Positions 17,670-24,993 of a DNA stretch of 64,000 nucleotides are shown here, piece by piece (the first letter of the stretch is position 1; each line of letters starts with the position of its first letter). The stretch spans positions 1 to 64,000 of the forward strand of contig CABURU010000001.1 in the NCBI GenBank assembly GCA_902494085.1, in the 5' to 3' direction. The notes beneath the pieces were generated by a model that made no database searches, was not told where the DNA came from, and saw only the letters and a list, made by a program, of their open reading frames with translations. The translations under genes were made by a program, and so were the position numbers. Source of the DNA: an uncultured Collinsella sp. GTDB lineage: Bacteria; Actinomycetota; Coriobacteriia; Coriobacteriales; Coriobacteriaceae.

Positions 17670-18290
17670 TTGATCAGCATGATTCTCGGCCGCAAGATTG
17701 GCATGACCCAGGTTTGGGACGAGAACGACAACGTCGTTCCCGTCACGGTCATCCAGGCTGGCCCCTGCGCTGTCTCGCAGGTTAAAACTCAGGCAACCGA
17801 CGGCTATGACGCCGTCCAGATCGGTTTCGGCGACATCAAGGCCAAGAACGTGAACAAGCCCATGGCTGGTCACTTCGCCAAGGCTGGCGTCGAGCCTGTC
17901 CGCTTCCTTCGTGAGGTCCGCGTCGAGAACGGCGAGGAGCACAAGGTCGGCGAGGTCGTCACCGTCGCTGATTTCGCTGATGTCGAGAAGGTCGACGTCA
18001 TCGGTACCTCCAAGGGTAAGGGCTTCCAGGGTCGCATCAAGCGCTGGGGTCAGCGCCGCGGTCCTATGACGCATGGTTCTCACTTCCAGCGTCACCCCGG
18101 TTCTATCGGTCAGTGCGCCTATCCTGCGCGCGTCCTCAAGGGCGTCAAGATGGCCGGTCACATGGGTAACGAGCGCGTTACCGTCAAGAACCTTTCCGTT
18201 GTCCGCATCGATGCCGAGCAGAACCTCATCTTGGTCAAGGGCGCTGTCCCGGGTGCCAAGAATGGTCTCGTCGCCATCCGTATGGCCTAA
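17670..18290 (+). CDS. rplC: 50S ribosomal protein L3
   Basis: This 206-aa protein is an early assembly protein near the peptidyl transferase centre. MILGRKIGMTQVWDE at the N-terminus and the GTSKGKGFQGRIKRW...MTHGSHFQR loop are diagnostic. The TTG at 17670 gives MISMILGRKIGMTQ, matching L3 lengths in other bacteria; ATG 17679 is the alternative. It leads the second ribosomal unit. rpsJ, normally its upstream neighbour, lies 14 kb away. Confidence 0.97.
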   Translation: MISMILGRKIGMTQVWDENDNVVPVTVIQAGPCAVSQVKTQATDGYDAVQIGFGDIKAKNVNKPMAGHFAKAGVEPVRFLREVRVENGEEHKVGEVVTVADFADVEKVDVIGTSKGKGFQGRIKRWGQRRGPMTHGSHFQRHPGSIGQCAYPARVLKGVKMAGHMGNERVTVKNLSVVRIDAEQNLILVKGAVPGAKNGLVAIRMA

Positions 18291-18336
18291 GGGCCCAGCC
18301 CATTTAGCCCAGCGTCATACCAAGGAGAACACTTAA

Positions 18337-18963
18337 ATGGCAAAGTTTGAAGTAAAGAACAGCGAGGGCAAGAAGGTCGCCGAGGCCGAGCTCGCCGCTG
18401 AGGTGTACGGCATCGAGCCGAACATCCACGTTATGCACCACATCGTCAAGTGCCAGATGGCCTCTTGGCGTCAGGGCACCCAGTCTGCTAAGGGTCGCTC
18501 TGAGGTTTCCGGTGGCGGCAAGAAGCCTTGGCGTCAGAAGGGCACCGGCCGTGCCCGCCAGGGTTCCATCCGTGCTGCCCAGTGGCGTCACGGTGGCGTC
18601 GTCTTCGCCCCCAAGCCCCGTTCCTACGCTAAGCGTATGAACAACAAGGAGGTCAAGCTGGCTATGCGCTCCGCGCTGTCCGCCAAGCTGGCCGATGGCG
18701 AGCTCGTGCTCGTCGACGACTACGGCTTCGAGAAGCCTTCCACCAAGGCTGCCGTCGCCATGCTCAAGGCTCTCGGCCTTGAGGGCAAGCGTCTGACCAT
18801 CATCGTTCGCGATGAGGACGTCAACGCCTACCTGTCGTTCCGCAACATTCCCAAGACGTTCATCATCACCGCTGACGAGGCCAACACCTACGATCTCGTC
18901 AACAACAACGCTGTGCTGATGCCCGCCGACATCGCCGCTCACTTCGGGGAGGTGCTTGCATAA
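18337..18963 (+). CDS. rplD: 50S ribosomal protein L4
   Basis: This 208-aa protein lines the nascent-peptide exit tunnel. The extended tunnel loop is seen in RSEVSGGGKKPWRQKGTGRARQ (about residues 50-70). In E. coli L4 also represses the S10 operon. A CCAAGGAGAA ribosome binding site precedes the ATG, and the gene abuts rplW with no spacer. Confidence 0.97.
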   Translation: MAKFEVKNSEGKKVAEAELAAEVYGIEPNIHVMHHIVKCQMASWRQGTQSAKGRSEVSGGGKKPWRQKGTGRARQGSIRAAQWRHGGVVFAPKPRSYAKRMNNKEVKLAMRSALSAKLADGELVLVDDYGFEKPSTKAAVAMLKALGLEGKRLTIIVRDEDVNAYLSFRNIPKTFIITADEANTYDLVNNNAVLMPADIAAHFGEVLA

Positions 18964-19251
18964 ATGACCGCCCACGAGATCATCATCCGTCCGATCGTGT
19001 CCGAGCGTTCCTTCTCCGGCATGGAGCTGAACAAGTACACGTTCGAGGTCGCCAAGGATGCTAACAAGTATCAGATCAAGGACGCTGTCGAGGAGATCTT
19101 CGGCGTCAAGGTCGTTCGCGTGAACACCCTGACGGTCAAGCCCAAGACCAAGCGCGTGCGCTATGTCGCCGGCAAGACCCGTTCTTGGAAGAAGGCCATC
19201 GTCACGCTGGCCGAGGGCGACACCATCGAGGTCTTTGGCAACCAGGCCTAA
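18964..19251 (+). CDS. rplW: 50S ribosomal protein L23
   Basis: This 95-aa protein is part of the exit-site docking platform for trigger factor and SRP. HEIIIRPIVSERS and the basic loop PKTKRVRYVAGKTRSWKKA are typical. The ATG follows the rplD stop immediately, which implies coupled translation. A hairpin and a second promoter motif lie between it and rplB. Confidence 0.97.
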   Translation: MTAHEIIIRPIVSERSFSGMELNKYTFEVAKDANKYQIKDAVEEIFGVKVVRVNTLTVKPKTKRVRYVAGKTRSWKKAIVTLAEGDTIEVFGNQA

Positions 19252-19269
19252 GACTCGTTGCTGTTGAGT

Positions 19270-19306
19270 GAGCTCATGCCTCCCAAATAGGGGAGGCGGG
19301 AGCTCA
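19270..19306 (+). terminator. Internal hairpin between rplW and rplB
   Basis: GAGCTC and GAGCTC-compatible arms with GCCTCCC/GGGGAGGC form a long stem around AAATA. Only TTTT, several bases later, resembles a T-run. It may attenuate or process the transcript just before the rplB promoter motif. Confidence 0.45.
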
Positions 19307-19319
19307 AGGTTTTGGGCGT

Positions 19320-19350
19320 ATAAAATGGACACGCCCGGAACCGTGTATAC
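19320..19350 (+). promoter_or_regulatory. Ribosomal-operon promoter motif, copy 3 (upstream of rplB)
   Basis: ATGGACACGCCCG is followed by CCGTGTATACG, matching copy 2 at 17458. It lies after the rplW-rplB hairpin in a 179-nt gap, which is long for this operon. It suggests that rplB and the genes after it have their own promoter. Confidence 0.55.
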
Positions 19351-19430
19351 GTCCGGTGTCATCGCACCCGAGGCAGAACCTCGAATCCCTGTCTGCGATG
19401 GCTAACGGATTCCTATTGAAAGGGATTGTA

Positions 19431-20261
19431 ATGGCTGTAAAGCACCTTAAGCCGACCTCCGCTGGTAGGCGTTGGCAGACGATCTCCGACTTCTCCGAGA
19501 TCACCTGCACCAAGCCCGAGAAGTCTCTTCTCGAGCCCCTGCCCAAGAAGGCCGGTCGTAACAACAACGGCCGCATCACCACCCGCCACCAGGGCGGCGG
19601 CGTGAAGCGTCGTTACCGCGTGATCGACTTCAAGCGCAACAAGGACGGCGTGCCCGCCAAGGTTGCCACGATCGAGTACGATCCGAACCGTTCCGCTCGC
19701 ATCGCTCTGCTGCACTACGCTGACGGTGAGAAGCGCTACATCCTGGCCCCCAAGGGCCTCGAGGTCGGTCAGACCATCATGTCCGGTTCTGACGCCGACA
19801 TCAAGCCGGGCAACGCTCTGCCCCTCGCCGACATCCCCGTCGGTACGCTCATCCACGCCGTCGAGTTCCAGCCGGGCAAGGGCGCTGCTATCGCCCGTTC
19901 CGCCGGTAACTCCTGCCAGCTGATGGGTAAGGAGGGCAAGTACGCTATCGTCCGTATGCCCTCCTCCGAGATGCGCCGCATCCTCGTTACCTGCCGCGCC
20001 ACCGTCGGTGAGGTCGGCAACGCCGATCACTCCAACATCGTCATCGGCAAGGCCGGCCGTAAGCGTCACATGAACGTGCGCCCGACCGTCCGCGGTACCG
20101 TCATGAACCCTGTCGACCACCCGCACGGCGGTGGCGAGGGCAAGAACCACACCTCTGGTCGTCCCTCCGTTACCCCCTGGGGTAAGCCGACGAAGGGCCT
20201 TCGTACGCGCAAGAAGAAGAAGGTCTCGAACCAGCACATCATTCGTCGCCGTAAGAAGTAA
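19431..20261 (+). CDS. rplB: 50S ribosomal protein L2
   Basis: This 276-aa protein is needed for peptidyl transferase activity and subunit joining. It has GRITTRHQGGGVKRRYR and the C-terminal NPVDHPHGGGEGK block holding the essential histidine. The ATG at 19431 gives MAVKHLKPTSAGRR with GAAAGGGA upstream; the in-frame extension to 19356 runs into the promoter motif and is rejected. Confidence 0.98.
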   Translation: MAVKHLKPTSAGRRWQTISDFSEITCTKPEKSLLEPLPKKAGRNNNGRITTRHQGGGVKRRYRVIDFKRNKDGVPAKVATIEYDPNRSARIALLHYADGEKRYILAPKGLEVGQTIMSGSDADIKPGNALPLADIPVGTLIHAVEFQPGKGAAIARSAGNSCQLMGKEGKYAIVRMPSSEMRRILVTCRATVGEVGNADHSNIVIGKAGRKRHMNVRPTVRGTVMNPVDHPHGGGEGKNHTSGRPSVTPWGKPTKGLRTRKKKKVSNQHIIRRRKK

Positions 20262-20293
20262 TTTCGGATACCGAGTTTTAGGAGAAAGCACTT

Positions 20294-20554
20294 ATGAGCA
20301 GAAGTCTCAAAAAGGGCCCGTTCGTGGAGACTCGCCTTCTCTCGCGTATCACCGCGATGAACGAGGCTGGCAAGAAGGACGTCGTGAAGACCTGGTCCCG
20401 CGCGTCCACCATCTTCCCCGAGATGGTTGGTCACACCATCGCCGTCCACGACGGCCGCAAGCATGTGCCCGTGTATGTTACCGAGTCCATGGTTGGTCAC
20501 AAGCTCGGCGAGTTCGCGCCGACTCGTACGTTCCGTGGCCACAAGGCCAAATAG
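20294..20554 (+). CDS. rpsS: 30S ribosomal protein S19
   Basis: This 86-aa S19 binds the 16S head and forms bridges with the large subunit. MSRSLKKGPF and TWSRASTIFPEMVGHTIAVHDGRKH are diagnostic. It is preceded by AGGAGAAA and followed 14 nt later by rplV, in standard S10-operon order. Confidence 0.98.
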   Translation: MSRSLKKGPFVETRLLSRITAMNEAGKKDVVKTWSRASTIFPEMVGHTIAVHDGRKHVPVYVTESMVGHKLGEFAPTRTFRGHKAK

Positions 20555-20568
20555 GGGGTTAACCGTAA

Positions 20569-20940
20569 ATGGCAACTAAGTCTATTGAAACTGAGGCCAC
20601 CGAGGTTCGCGCCGTCGCTAAGTACGTGCGTGTTTCCCCCAGCAAGGCCCGCCTGGTGGTCGATCTGATCCGCCGCAAGCCTGTCGCTCAGGCCTTCGAC
20701 ATCCTCCACTTCTGCGACCGCGCCGTCGCCGTGGATGTCGAGAAGGTTCTCCGTTCCGCCGTTGCGAACGCCGAGAACAACAACGGTCTGCGTGCCGACA
20801 ACCTGGTTGTCGCCGCTGCCTATGTTGACGAGGGTCCGACGCTTAAGCGCATCCGTCCCCGCGCCAAGGGTTCCGCTTCTCGTATTCTGAAGCGTACTTC
20901 CCACATCACCGTCGTCGTTGCTCCTCGAAAGGAGGCGTAA
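20569..20940 (+). CDS. rplV: 50S ribosomal protein L22
   Basis: This 123-aa protein contributes a beta-hairpin to the exit tunnel and is a macrolide-resistance site in other bacteria. It has AVAKYVRVSPSKARLVVDLIRRK near the start and the tunnel loop GPTLKRIRPRAKGSASRI (about residue 88). It is of normal length and in standard order between rpsS and rpsC. Confidence 0.97.
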   Translation: MATKSIETEATEVRAVAKYVRVSPSKARLVVDLIRRKPVAQAFDILHFCDRAVAVDVEKVLRSAVANAENNNGLRADNLVVAAAYVDEGPTLKRIRPRAKGSASRILKRTSHITVVVAPRKEA

Positions 20941-20946
20941 AGCTGT

Positions 20947-21657
20947 ATGGGTCAGAAAGTCTACCCCACCGGCTTCCGTCTTGGCATCACCGAGAACTGG
21001 CGCTCCCGCTGGTTCGCAGAGAAGGATTACGCTAAGACCCTCGGTAACGATCTCGAGATCCGCAAGTACCTCGAGAAGCGTCTTTCCCGCGCAGCTGTCT
21101 CCCGTGTCGAGATCGAGCGCGCTGGCGACAAGGTGAAGGTCATCATCCTCACCGCTCGCCCCGGCGTTGTCATCGGTAAGAAGGGTGCCGAGATCGATAC
21201 CCTCCGCACCGAGCTCGAGAAGGTCGCTGGCGTCTCCAAGGGCCAGCTCTCCGTCGACGTTGTCGAGATCAAGCGCCCCGAGCTCGACGCCAACCTCGTT
21301 GCTCAGTCTATCGCCGAGCAGCTCGAGGGCCGCGTTGCCTTCCGTCGCGCTATGCGCAAGGCTGTCCAGTCCGCCCGCAAGGCCGGCGCTAAGGGCATCC
21401 GTATCCAGTGCTCCGGTCGTCTCGGCGGTGCCGAGATGGGCCGTCGTGAGTGGTACCGCGAGGGTCGCGTGCCTCTGCACACCCTCCGTGCCAAGATCGA
21501 CTACGGCACGGCTGTCGCCAGCACCACCATGGGCGCTTGCGGCGTGAAGGTCTGGATCTACCTGGGCGAGAAGCTCCCGGGCCAGCCTGTTCCCAACCCT
21601 GCACTCGAGGGCTCTTCCCGTCCTCGTCGTCGTAACTCCGAGAGGAGGGGTCAGTAG
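20947..21657 (+). CDS. rpsC: 30S ribosomal protein S3
   Basis: This 236-aa protein lines the mRNA entry channel. MGQKVYPTGFRLGITENWRSRWF is the family N-terminus, and the KH RNA-binding domain contains VVIGKKGAEID. The C-terminal half has GRLGGAEMGRREWYREGRVPLHT. It starts 6 nt after rplV and its stop overlaps the rplP start by one base. Confidence 0.98.
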   Translation: MGQKVYPTGFRLGITENWRSRWFAEKDYAKTLGNDLEIRKYLEKRLSRAAVSRVEIERAGDKVKVIILTARPGVVIGKKGAEIDTLRTELEKVAGVSKGQLSVDVVEIKRPELDANLVAQSIAEQLEGRVAFRRAMRKAVQSARKAGAKGIRIQCSGRLGGAEMGRREWYREGRVPLHTLRAKIDYGTAVASTTMGACGVKVWIYLGEKLPGQPVPNPALEGSSRPRRRNSERRGQ

Positions 21658-22160
21658 TGCTTGCCCCTAAGCGTATTCTTCACCGCAAGGTGCAGCGTGG
21701 CTCCATGAAGGGCCAGGCCAAGGGTAATACCGAGCTGCATTTCGGCGAGTTTGGTATCCAGGCTCTCGAGGCCCATTGGATCACCAACCGTCAGATCGAG
21801 GCCGCTCGTATTGCCATGACCCGCTACATGAAGCGTGGCGGTCGTGTGTACATCACGATCTTCCCCGATAAGCCCATCACCAAGAAGCCTGCCGAGACTC
21901 GCATGGGTTCTGGTAAGGGTAACCCCGAGGAGTGGGTGGCCGTCGTCAAGCCCGGCCGCATCATGTTCGAGGTCAAGGGCGTGCCCGAGGAGGTCGCTCG
22001 CGAGGCTCTGCGTCTTGCACAGCACAAGCTTCCCATCAAGACCAAGATTGTTGCTGCTAAGAACGCTGAGCAGCGCATCGAGAAGGAGATGGCTGAGGAG
22101 GCCGCTCTCGAGGCCAAGTGGGCTGCTGAGGACGCCGCCGCCGCCAAGGAGGAGAACTAA
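21657..22160 (+). CDS. rplP: 50S ribosomal protein L16 with C-terminal extension
   Basis: This L16 is 167 aa, against about 136-145 in most bacteria. The core has PKRILHRKVQRGSMKGQAKGN and RMGSGKGNPEEWVAVVKPGRI. The extra C-terminal segment (about residues 138-167) is rich in Lys, Glu and Ala and looks helical. L16 organises the A-site region of the large subunit. The GTG start overlaps the rpsC stop codon, indicating coupling, and its own stop overlaps the rpmC start. Confidence 0.96.
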   Translation: MLAPKRILHRKVQRGSMKGQAKGNTELHFGEFGIQALEAHWITNRQIEAARIAMTRYMKRGGRVYITIFPDKPITKKPAETRMGSGKGNPEEWVAVVKPGRIMFEVKGVPEEVAREALRLAQHKLPIKTKIVAAKNAEQRIEKEMAEEAALEAKWAAEDAAAAKEEN

Positions 22161-22375
22161 TGAAGCCCGCAGAGATTCGTGAGCTCTCGGACGCTCAGCT
22201 CGTTGAGAAGCTGAAGGAAATGCGCGCCGAGCTCTTTAACCTTCGTTTCCAGATGGCCACCAGCCAGCTGGACAACACCGCTCGCGTCAACACCGTGAAG
22301 AAGGACATCGCTCGCGTCCTCACGGAGCAGCGCGCCCGCGAGATCGCAGCGGAGAAGTCCGCTGTCGCCGAGTAG
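22160..22375 (+). CDS. rpmC: 50S ribosomal protein L29
   Basis: This 71-aa two-helix protein sits near the exit tunnel beside L23. It has MKPAEIRELSDAQLVEKLKE and RFQMATSQLDNTARVNTVKKDIAR. The C-terminus is slightly extended and acidic. Start and stop signals overlap rplP by one base. Confidence 0.96.
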   Translation: MKPAEIRELSDAQLVEKLKEMRAELFNLRFQMATSQLDNTARVNTVKKDIARVLTEQRAREIAAEKSAVAE

Positions 22376-22391
22376 GACCTAAGGAGAGAAC

Positions 22392-22652
22392 ATGACTGAT
22401 TCGCGTAACTCGCGTAAGGTCCGTACGGGTGTCGTTACCTCCGTCTCCGGTGCCAAGACCATTGTTGTCACCATCACCGAGCGCAAGCGTCACCCCAAGT
22501 ACGGCAAGATGATGACCAGCTCCAAGAAGCTGCACGCTCACGACGAGGAGTGCACGGCTGGCGTGGGCGATACCGTCCGCGTTATGGAGACCCGTCCTAT
22601 GTCCAAGATGAAGCGTTGGCGCCTCATCGAGGTCGTCGAGCGCGCTAAATAA
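22392..22652 (+). CDS. rpsQ: 30S ribosomal protein S17
   Basis: This 86-aa OB-fold protein binds 16S rRNA helices 7 and 11. RKVRTGVVTSVSGAKTIVVTITERKRHPKYGK and MSKMKRWRLIEVVERAK fit the family. It begins behind AAGGAGA. The 118-nt gap before rplN holds a structured leader, which is unusual at this junction. Confidence 0.97.
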   Translation: MTDSRNSRKVRTGVVTSVSGAKTIVVTITERKRHPKYGKMMTSSKKLHAHDEECTAGVGDTVRVMETRPMSKMKRWRLIEVVERAK

Positions 22653-22679
22653 GCAGTCGCTCTTACGACTTGTACGTTT

Positions 22680-22745
22680 CCGAAGATGTGCGTATGCCTG
22701 GCTTGCATACCACGGGCCGTATAAAGGCTGCGCACCTCTCTTCGG
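22680..22745 (+). promoter_or_regulatory. Structured leader between rpsQ and rplN (three-way junction)
   Basis: CCGAAGA (22680-22686) pairs with TCTTCGG (22739-22745), and GTGCG (22688-22692) with CGCAC (22731-22735). Inside, GTATGC/GCATAC (22692-22697 with 22705-22710) forms one hairpin and GGCC/GGCT a weaker one. The rplN ribosome binding site follows about 12 nt later. It could be a protein-binding leader, a processing site or part of a promoter region. Confidence 0.5.
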
Positions 22746-22770
22746 TTCTTAGTTCGGAGGAACATCTACC

Positions 22771-23139
22771 ATGATTCAGATGCAAACCATGCTGAACGTC
22801 GCCGACAACTCCGGCGCTCGCAAGATTCGCTGCATCAAGGTGCTTGGCGGTTCCAAGCGTCGTTATGCAGGCATCGGCGATGTGTTCATCGGTGCTGTCC
22901 AGGAGGCTACCCCTGGCGCCAACGTCAAGAAGAAGGACGTTGTCCGTTGCGTCGTCGTTCGCACCGTTAAGGAGATCCGCCGCAAGGATGGCTCCTACAT
23001 TCGCTTTGATGAGAACGCCTGCGTTGTCATCAACAACGATGGTTCGCCCGTCGGCACCCGTATCTTCGGGCCCGTCGCTCGCGAGCTTCGTGACAAGAAG
23101 TACATGAAGATCGTCTCGCTCGCTCCCGAGACCCTGTAG
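22771..23139 (+). CDS. rplN: 50S ribosomal protein L14
   Basis: This 122-aa protein forms an intersubunit bridge and binds RsfS-type silencing factors. MIQMQTMLNVADNSGARKIRCIKVLGGSKRR and FGPVARELRDKKYMKIVSLAPE are diagnostic. It would normally begin the spc operon, and the separate leader upstream supports independent control. Only rplX follows before the cluster is interrupted. Confidence 0.98.
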   Translation: MIQMQTMLNVADNSGARKIRCIKVLGGSKRRYAGIGDVFIGAVQEATPGANVKKKDVVRCVVVRTVKEIRRKDGSYIRFDENACVVINNDGSPVGTRIFGPVARELRDKKYMKIVSLAPETL

Positions 23140-23152
23140 TTAGGGGAGATAT

Positions 23153-23458
23153 ATGTATATCAAGAAGGGCGATAAGGTCCAGGTTCTCTCTGGTAAGGAT
23201 CGCGGCAAGCAGGGCGTTATCCTGCGTGCTCTCCCCGCCGAGAACAAGGTCGTTGTCGAGGGCGTTTCGGTCGTCAAGAAGGCCGTCAAGCCCAACGCTG
23301 CCAACCAGCAGGGCGGCATCGTTTCGCAGGAGGCTCCCATCGACGCCTCCAACGTCAATCTCGTCTGCCCCGAGTGCGGTAAGGTTACCCGCGTCGGTCA
23401 CGAGAAGGACGGCAAGAACAAGCTGCGCGTCTGCAAGAAGTGCGGCCACAAGTTCTAA
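23153..23458 (+). CDS. rplX: 50S ribosomal protein L24
   Basis: This 101-aa KOW-domain assembly initiator begins with MYIKKGDKVQVLSGKDRGKQGVI. The C-terminal part holds CPECG and CKKCG pairs, so it may bind zinc. In other bacteria rplE follows within a few bases. Here a terminator follows and rplE lies 37 kb downstream. Confidence 0.97.
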   Translation: MYIKKGDKVQVLSGKDRGKQGVILRALPAENKVVVEGVSVVKKAVKPNAANQQGGIVSQEAPIDASNVNLVCPECGKVTRVGHEKDGKNKLRVCKKCGHKF

Positions 23459-23484
23459 GCTGCCCGCAACATCAAGTTGCTAGC

Positions 23485-23519
23485 AAAGGCCCGGATGCCA
23501 AGGCACCCGGGCCTTTTTC
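23485..23519 (+). terminator. Intrinsic terminator after rplX
   Basis: AGGCCCGG (23487-23494) pairs with CCGGGCCT (23507-23514) and is followed by TTTTCT. It ends ribosomal unit 2 at the point where the spc operon is interrupted. Confidence 0.93.
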
Positions 23520-23529
23520 TATCCCTACT

Positions 23530-23605
23530 CATTGGGGACAGACTTAAATGAGTGGGAATATTCATTGGGGACAGACTTAAATGACCAGTCGTTGGGGGAC
23601 AGTCT
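23530..23605 (+). repeat. Direct repeats with GGGGACAGACTTAAATGA
   Basis: CATTGGGGACAGACTTAAAT recurs at 23530-23549 and 23563-23582, followed both times by GA, and a partial copy lies at 23590-23605. Such GGGGACAG motifs are often seen near transposase-associated repeats, but no transposase gene is visible here. They lie exactly at the left boundary of the 37-kb interruption. Confidence 0.6.
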
Positions 23606-23786
23606 CTATGTGCCGGCAGTCTGGGACGGTCCTTTGATGTCTGATGCCCCAGAGGGGTGGAGTAATACGGCCTACTCTGTCTTTTATGGCTATGGTGTTC
23701 CGCCCCTGTATGTTTCATAAGGATCGTTATATGCGCATTTACGCGCATGTCATTGCGCGATAATGCGTGTACGCGCGCATACATGT

Positions 23787-23844
23787 GCAAATAATGGCTA
23801 AATGATGACCGTTAAGCAAATAAACACGCAAATACGAGCAAATG
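23787..23844 (+). promoter_or_regulatory. GCAAAT repeats (candidate DeoR operator)
   Basis: GCAAATA occurs at 23787, 23816 and 23828, and GCAAATG at 23838. The last three are 10-12 bp apart, roughly one helical turn. They lie 67-124 bp before the Gfo/Idh/MocA gene. The downstream DeoR-type gene in the same operon is the likely ligand-responsive regulator. Confidence 0.5.
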
Positions 23845-23910
23845 CACGCGCGTTTGTGCGAATATAGAGACAGCAGAAATGTTAGACGCTCCACGATTCA
23901 GGAGGCACAA

Positions 23911-24990
23911 ATGGCAGATTACAAGCAGGCTCCACTCGACTCCGCGGCAGCCGCAAAAGCAGCGTTCGCTTCGGTCCAGGACAAGCCATTCCCCAACGAT
24001 ATTTTTACGGCCCCCGAGCTCCGCTGGGCTGTGATCGGGTGCGGCGTTATCGCCAACCAGATGGCCCAGTCTCTCGCTCTTGCCGGTCGCAAGCTTGCGG
24101 GCGTCGCCAACCGCACGCTGTCCAAGGCTCAAGCTTTTGCTGAGCAGCATGGCATCGAGAAGGTCTATGACACGGTCGAGGACCTCTACGCCGATCCGAA
24201 CATTGACGCAGTCTATATCACCACGCCGCACAACACGCATATCACCTTCCTGCGCGCCGCTCTGGCAGCTGGCAAGCACGTACTTTGCGAGAAGGCCATT
24301 ACCCTCAACTCCGCCGAGCTCGACGAGGCGCGTACCATCGCCGACGAGCACAACGTCGTCCTCATGGATGCCACCACGGTGCTTCATATGCCCTTGTATC
24401 AAGAGCTGCGCCGTCGCATGGATGCCGGCGAGTTTGGTCGCATGAACCTCGCCCAGCTCAACTTTGGTAGCTACAAGGAGTTCGGCGATCTGACCAATCG
24501 CTTCTACAACCGCAACCTTGCTGGCGGTGCCATGCTCGACATCGGCGTGTATGCCCTGTCCGTCATGCGTCTCTTTATGGCAAGCCAGCCCGCTGAGGTC
24601 GTTTCGCTGGGCAACACCTGCGAGACCGGTGTCGACGTTGCGGGCGGCATCGTCTGCCGTAATGCCGAGCAGCAGCTGGGTGTTGTGAGCCTCACACTCC
24701 ACTCCAAGCAACCCAAGCGCTCGGTCATCAGCTTCGACAAGTGCTATATCGAGGTCAACGATTATCCGCGTGCCGATCACGCGACCGTCGTGTGGACTGC
24801 GGACGGCCACCGCGAGGAGGTCCACGCCGGCACCGAGGCTTACGCCCTTTGCTATGAGATGGCCGATCTTGAGCAGGTCGTTGCCGGCGACGACTCCAAG
24901 CGCGAGCTGCTGGATTATGCCTCTGATGTTATGGAGCTTATGACCAAGCTCCGCGCCGACTGGGGAGTCGTGTACCCCGAGGAGGAGTAA
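23911..24990 (+). CDS. Gfo/Idh/MocA family oxidoreductase
   Basis: This 359-aa NAD(P)-dependent oxidoreductase has a Rossmann domain starting at WAVIGCGVIANQMAQ (about residue 31) and the family motif VLCEKAIT (about residue 125), whose lysine is in the active site. The C-terminal sheet domain follows GGAMLDIGVYALSVM. Members oxidise or reduce sugars, inositols and related diols. ATG 23911 is chosen because GGAGG lies just upstream; an extension to 23842 overlaps the repeats. It is 3 nt upstream of the DeoR gene. Substrate unknown. Confidence 0.85.
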   Translation: MADYKQAPLDSAAAAKAAFASVQDKPFPNDIFTAPELRWAVIGCGVIANQMAQSLALAGRKLAGVANRTLSKAQAFAEQHGIEKVYDTVEDLYADPNIDAVYITTPHNTHITFLRAALAAGKHVLCEKAITLNSAELDEARTIADEHNVVLMDATTVLHMPLYQELRRRMDAGEFGRMNLAQLNFGSYKEFGDLTNRFYNRNLAGGAMLDIGVYALSVMRLFMASQPAEVVSLGNTCETGVDVAGGIVCRNAEQQLGVVSLTLHSKQPKRSVISFDKCYIEVNDYPRADHATVVWTADGHREEVHAGTEAYALCYEMADLEQVVAGDDSKRELLDYASDVMELMTKLRADWGVVYPEEE

Positions 24991-24993
24991 GCG

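Noticed and set aside
23532..23720. 62-codon frame over the GGGGACAG repeats
   Set aside because: It is made mostly of the repeated sequence, with no ribosome binding site and no family resemblance.
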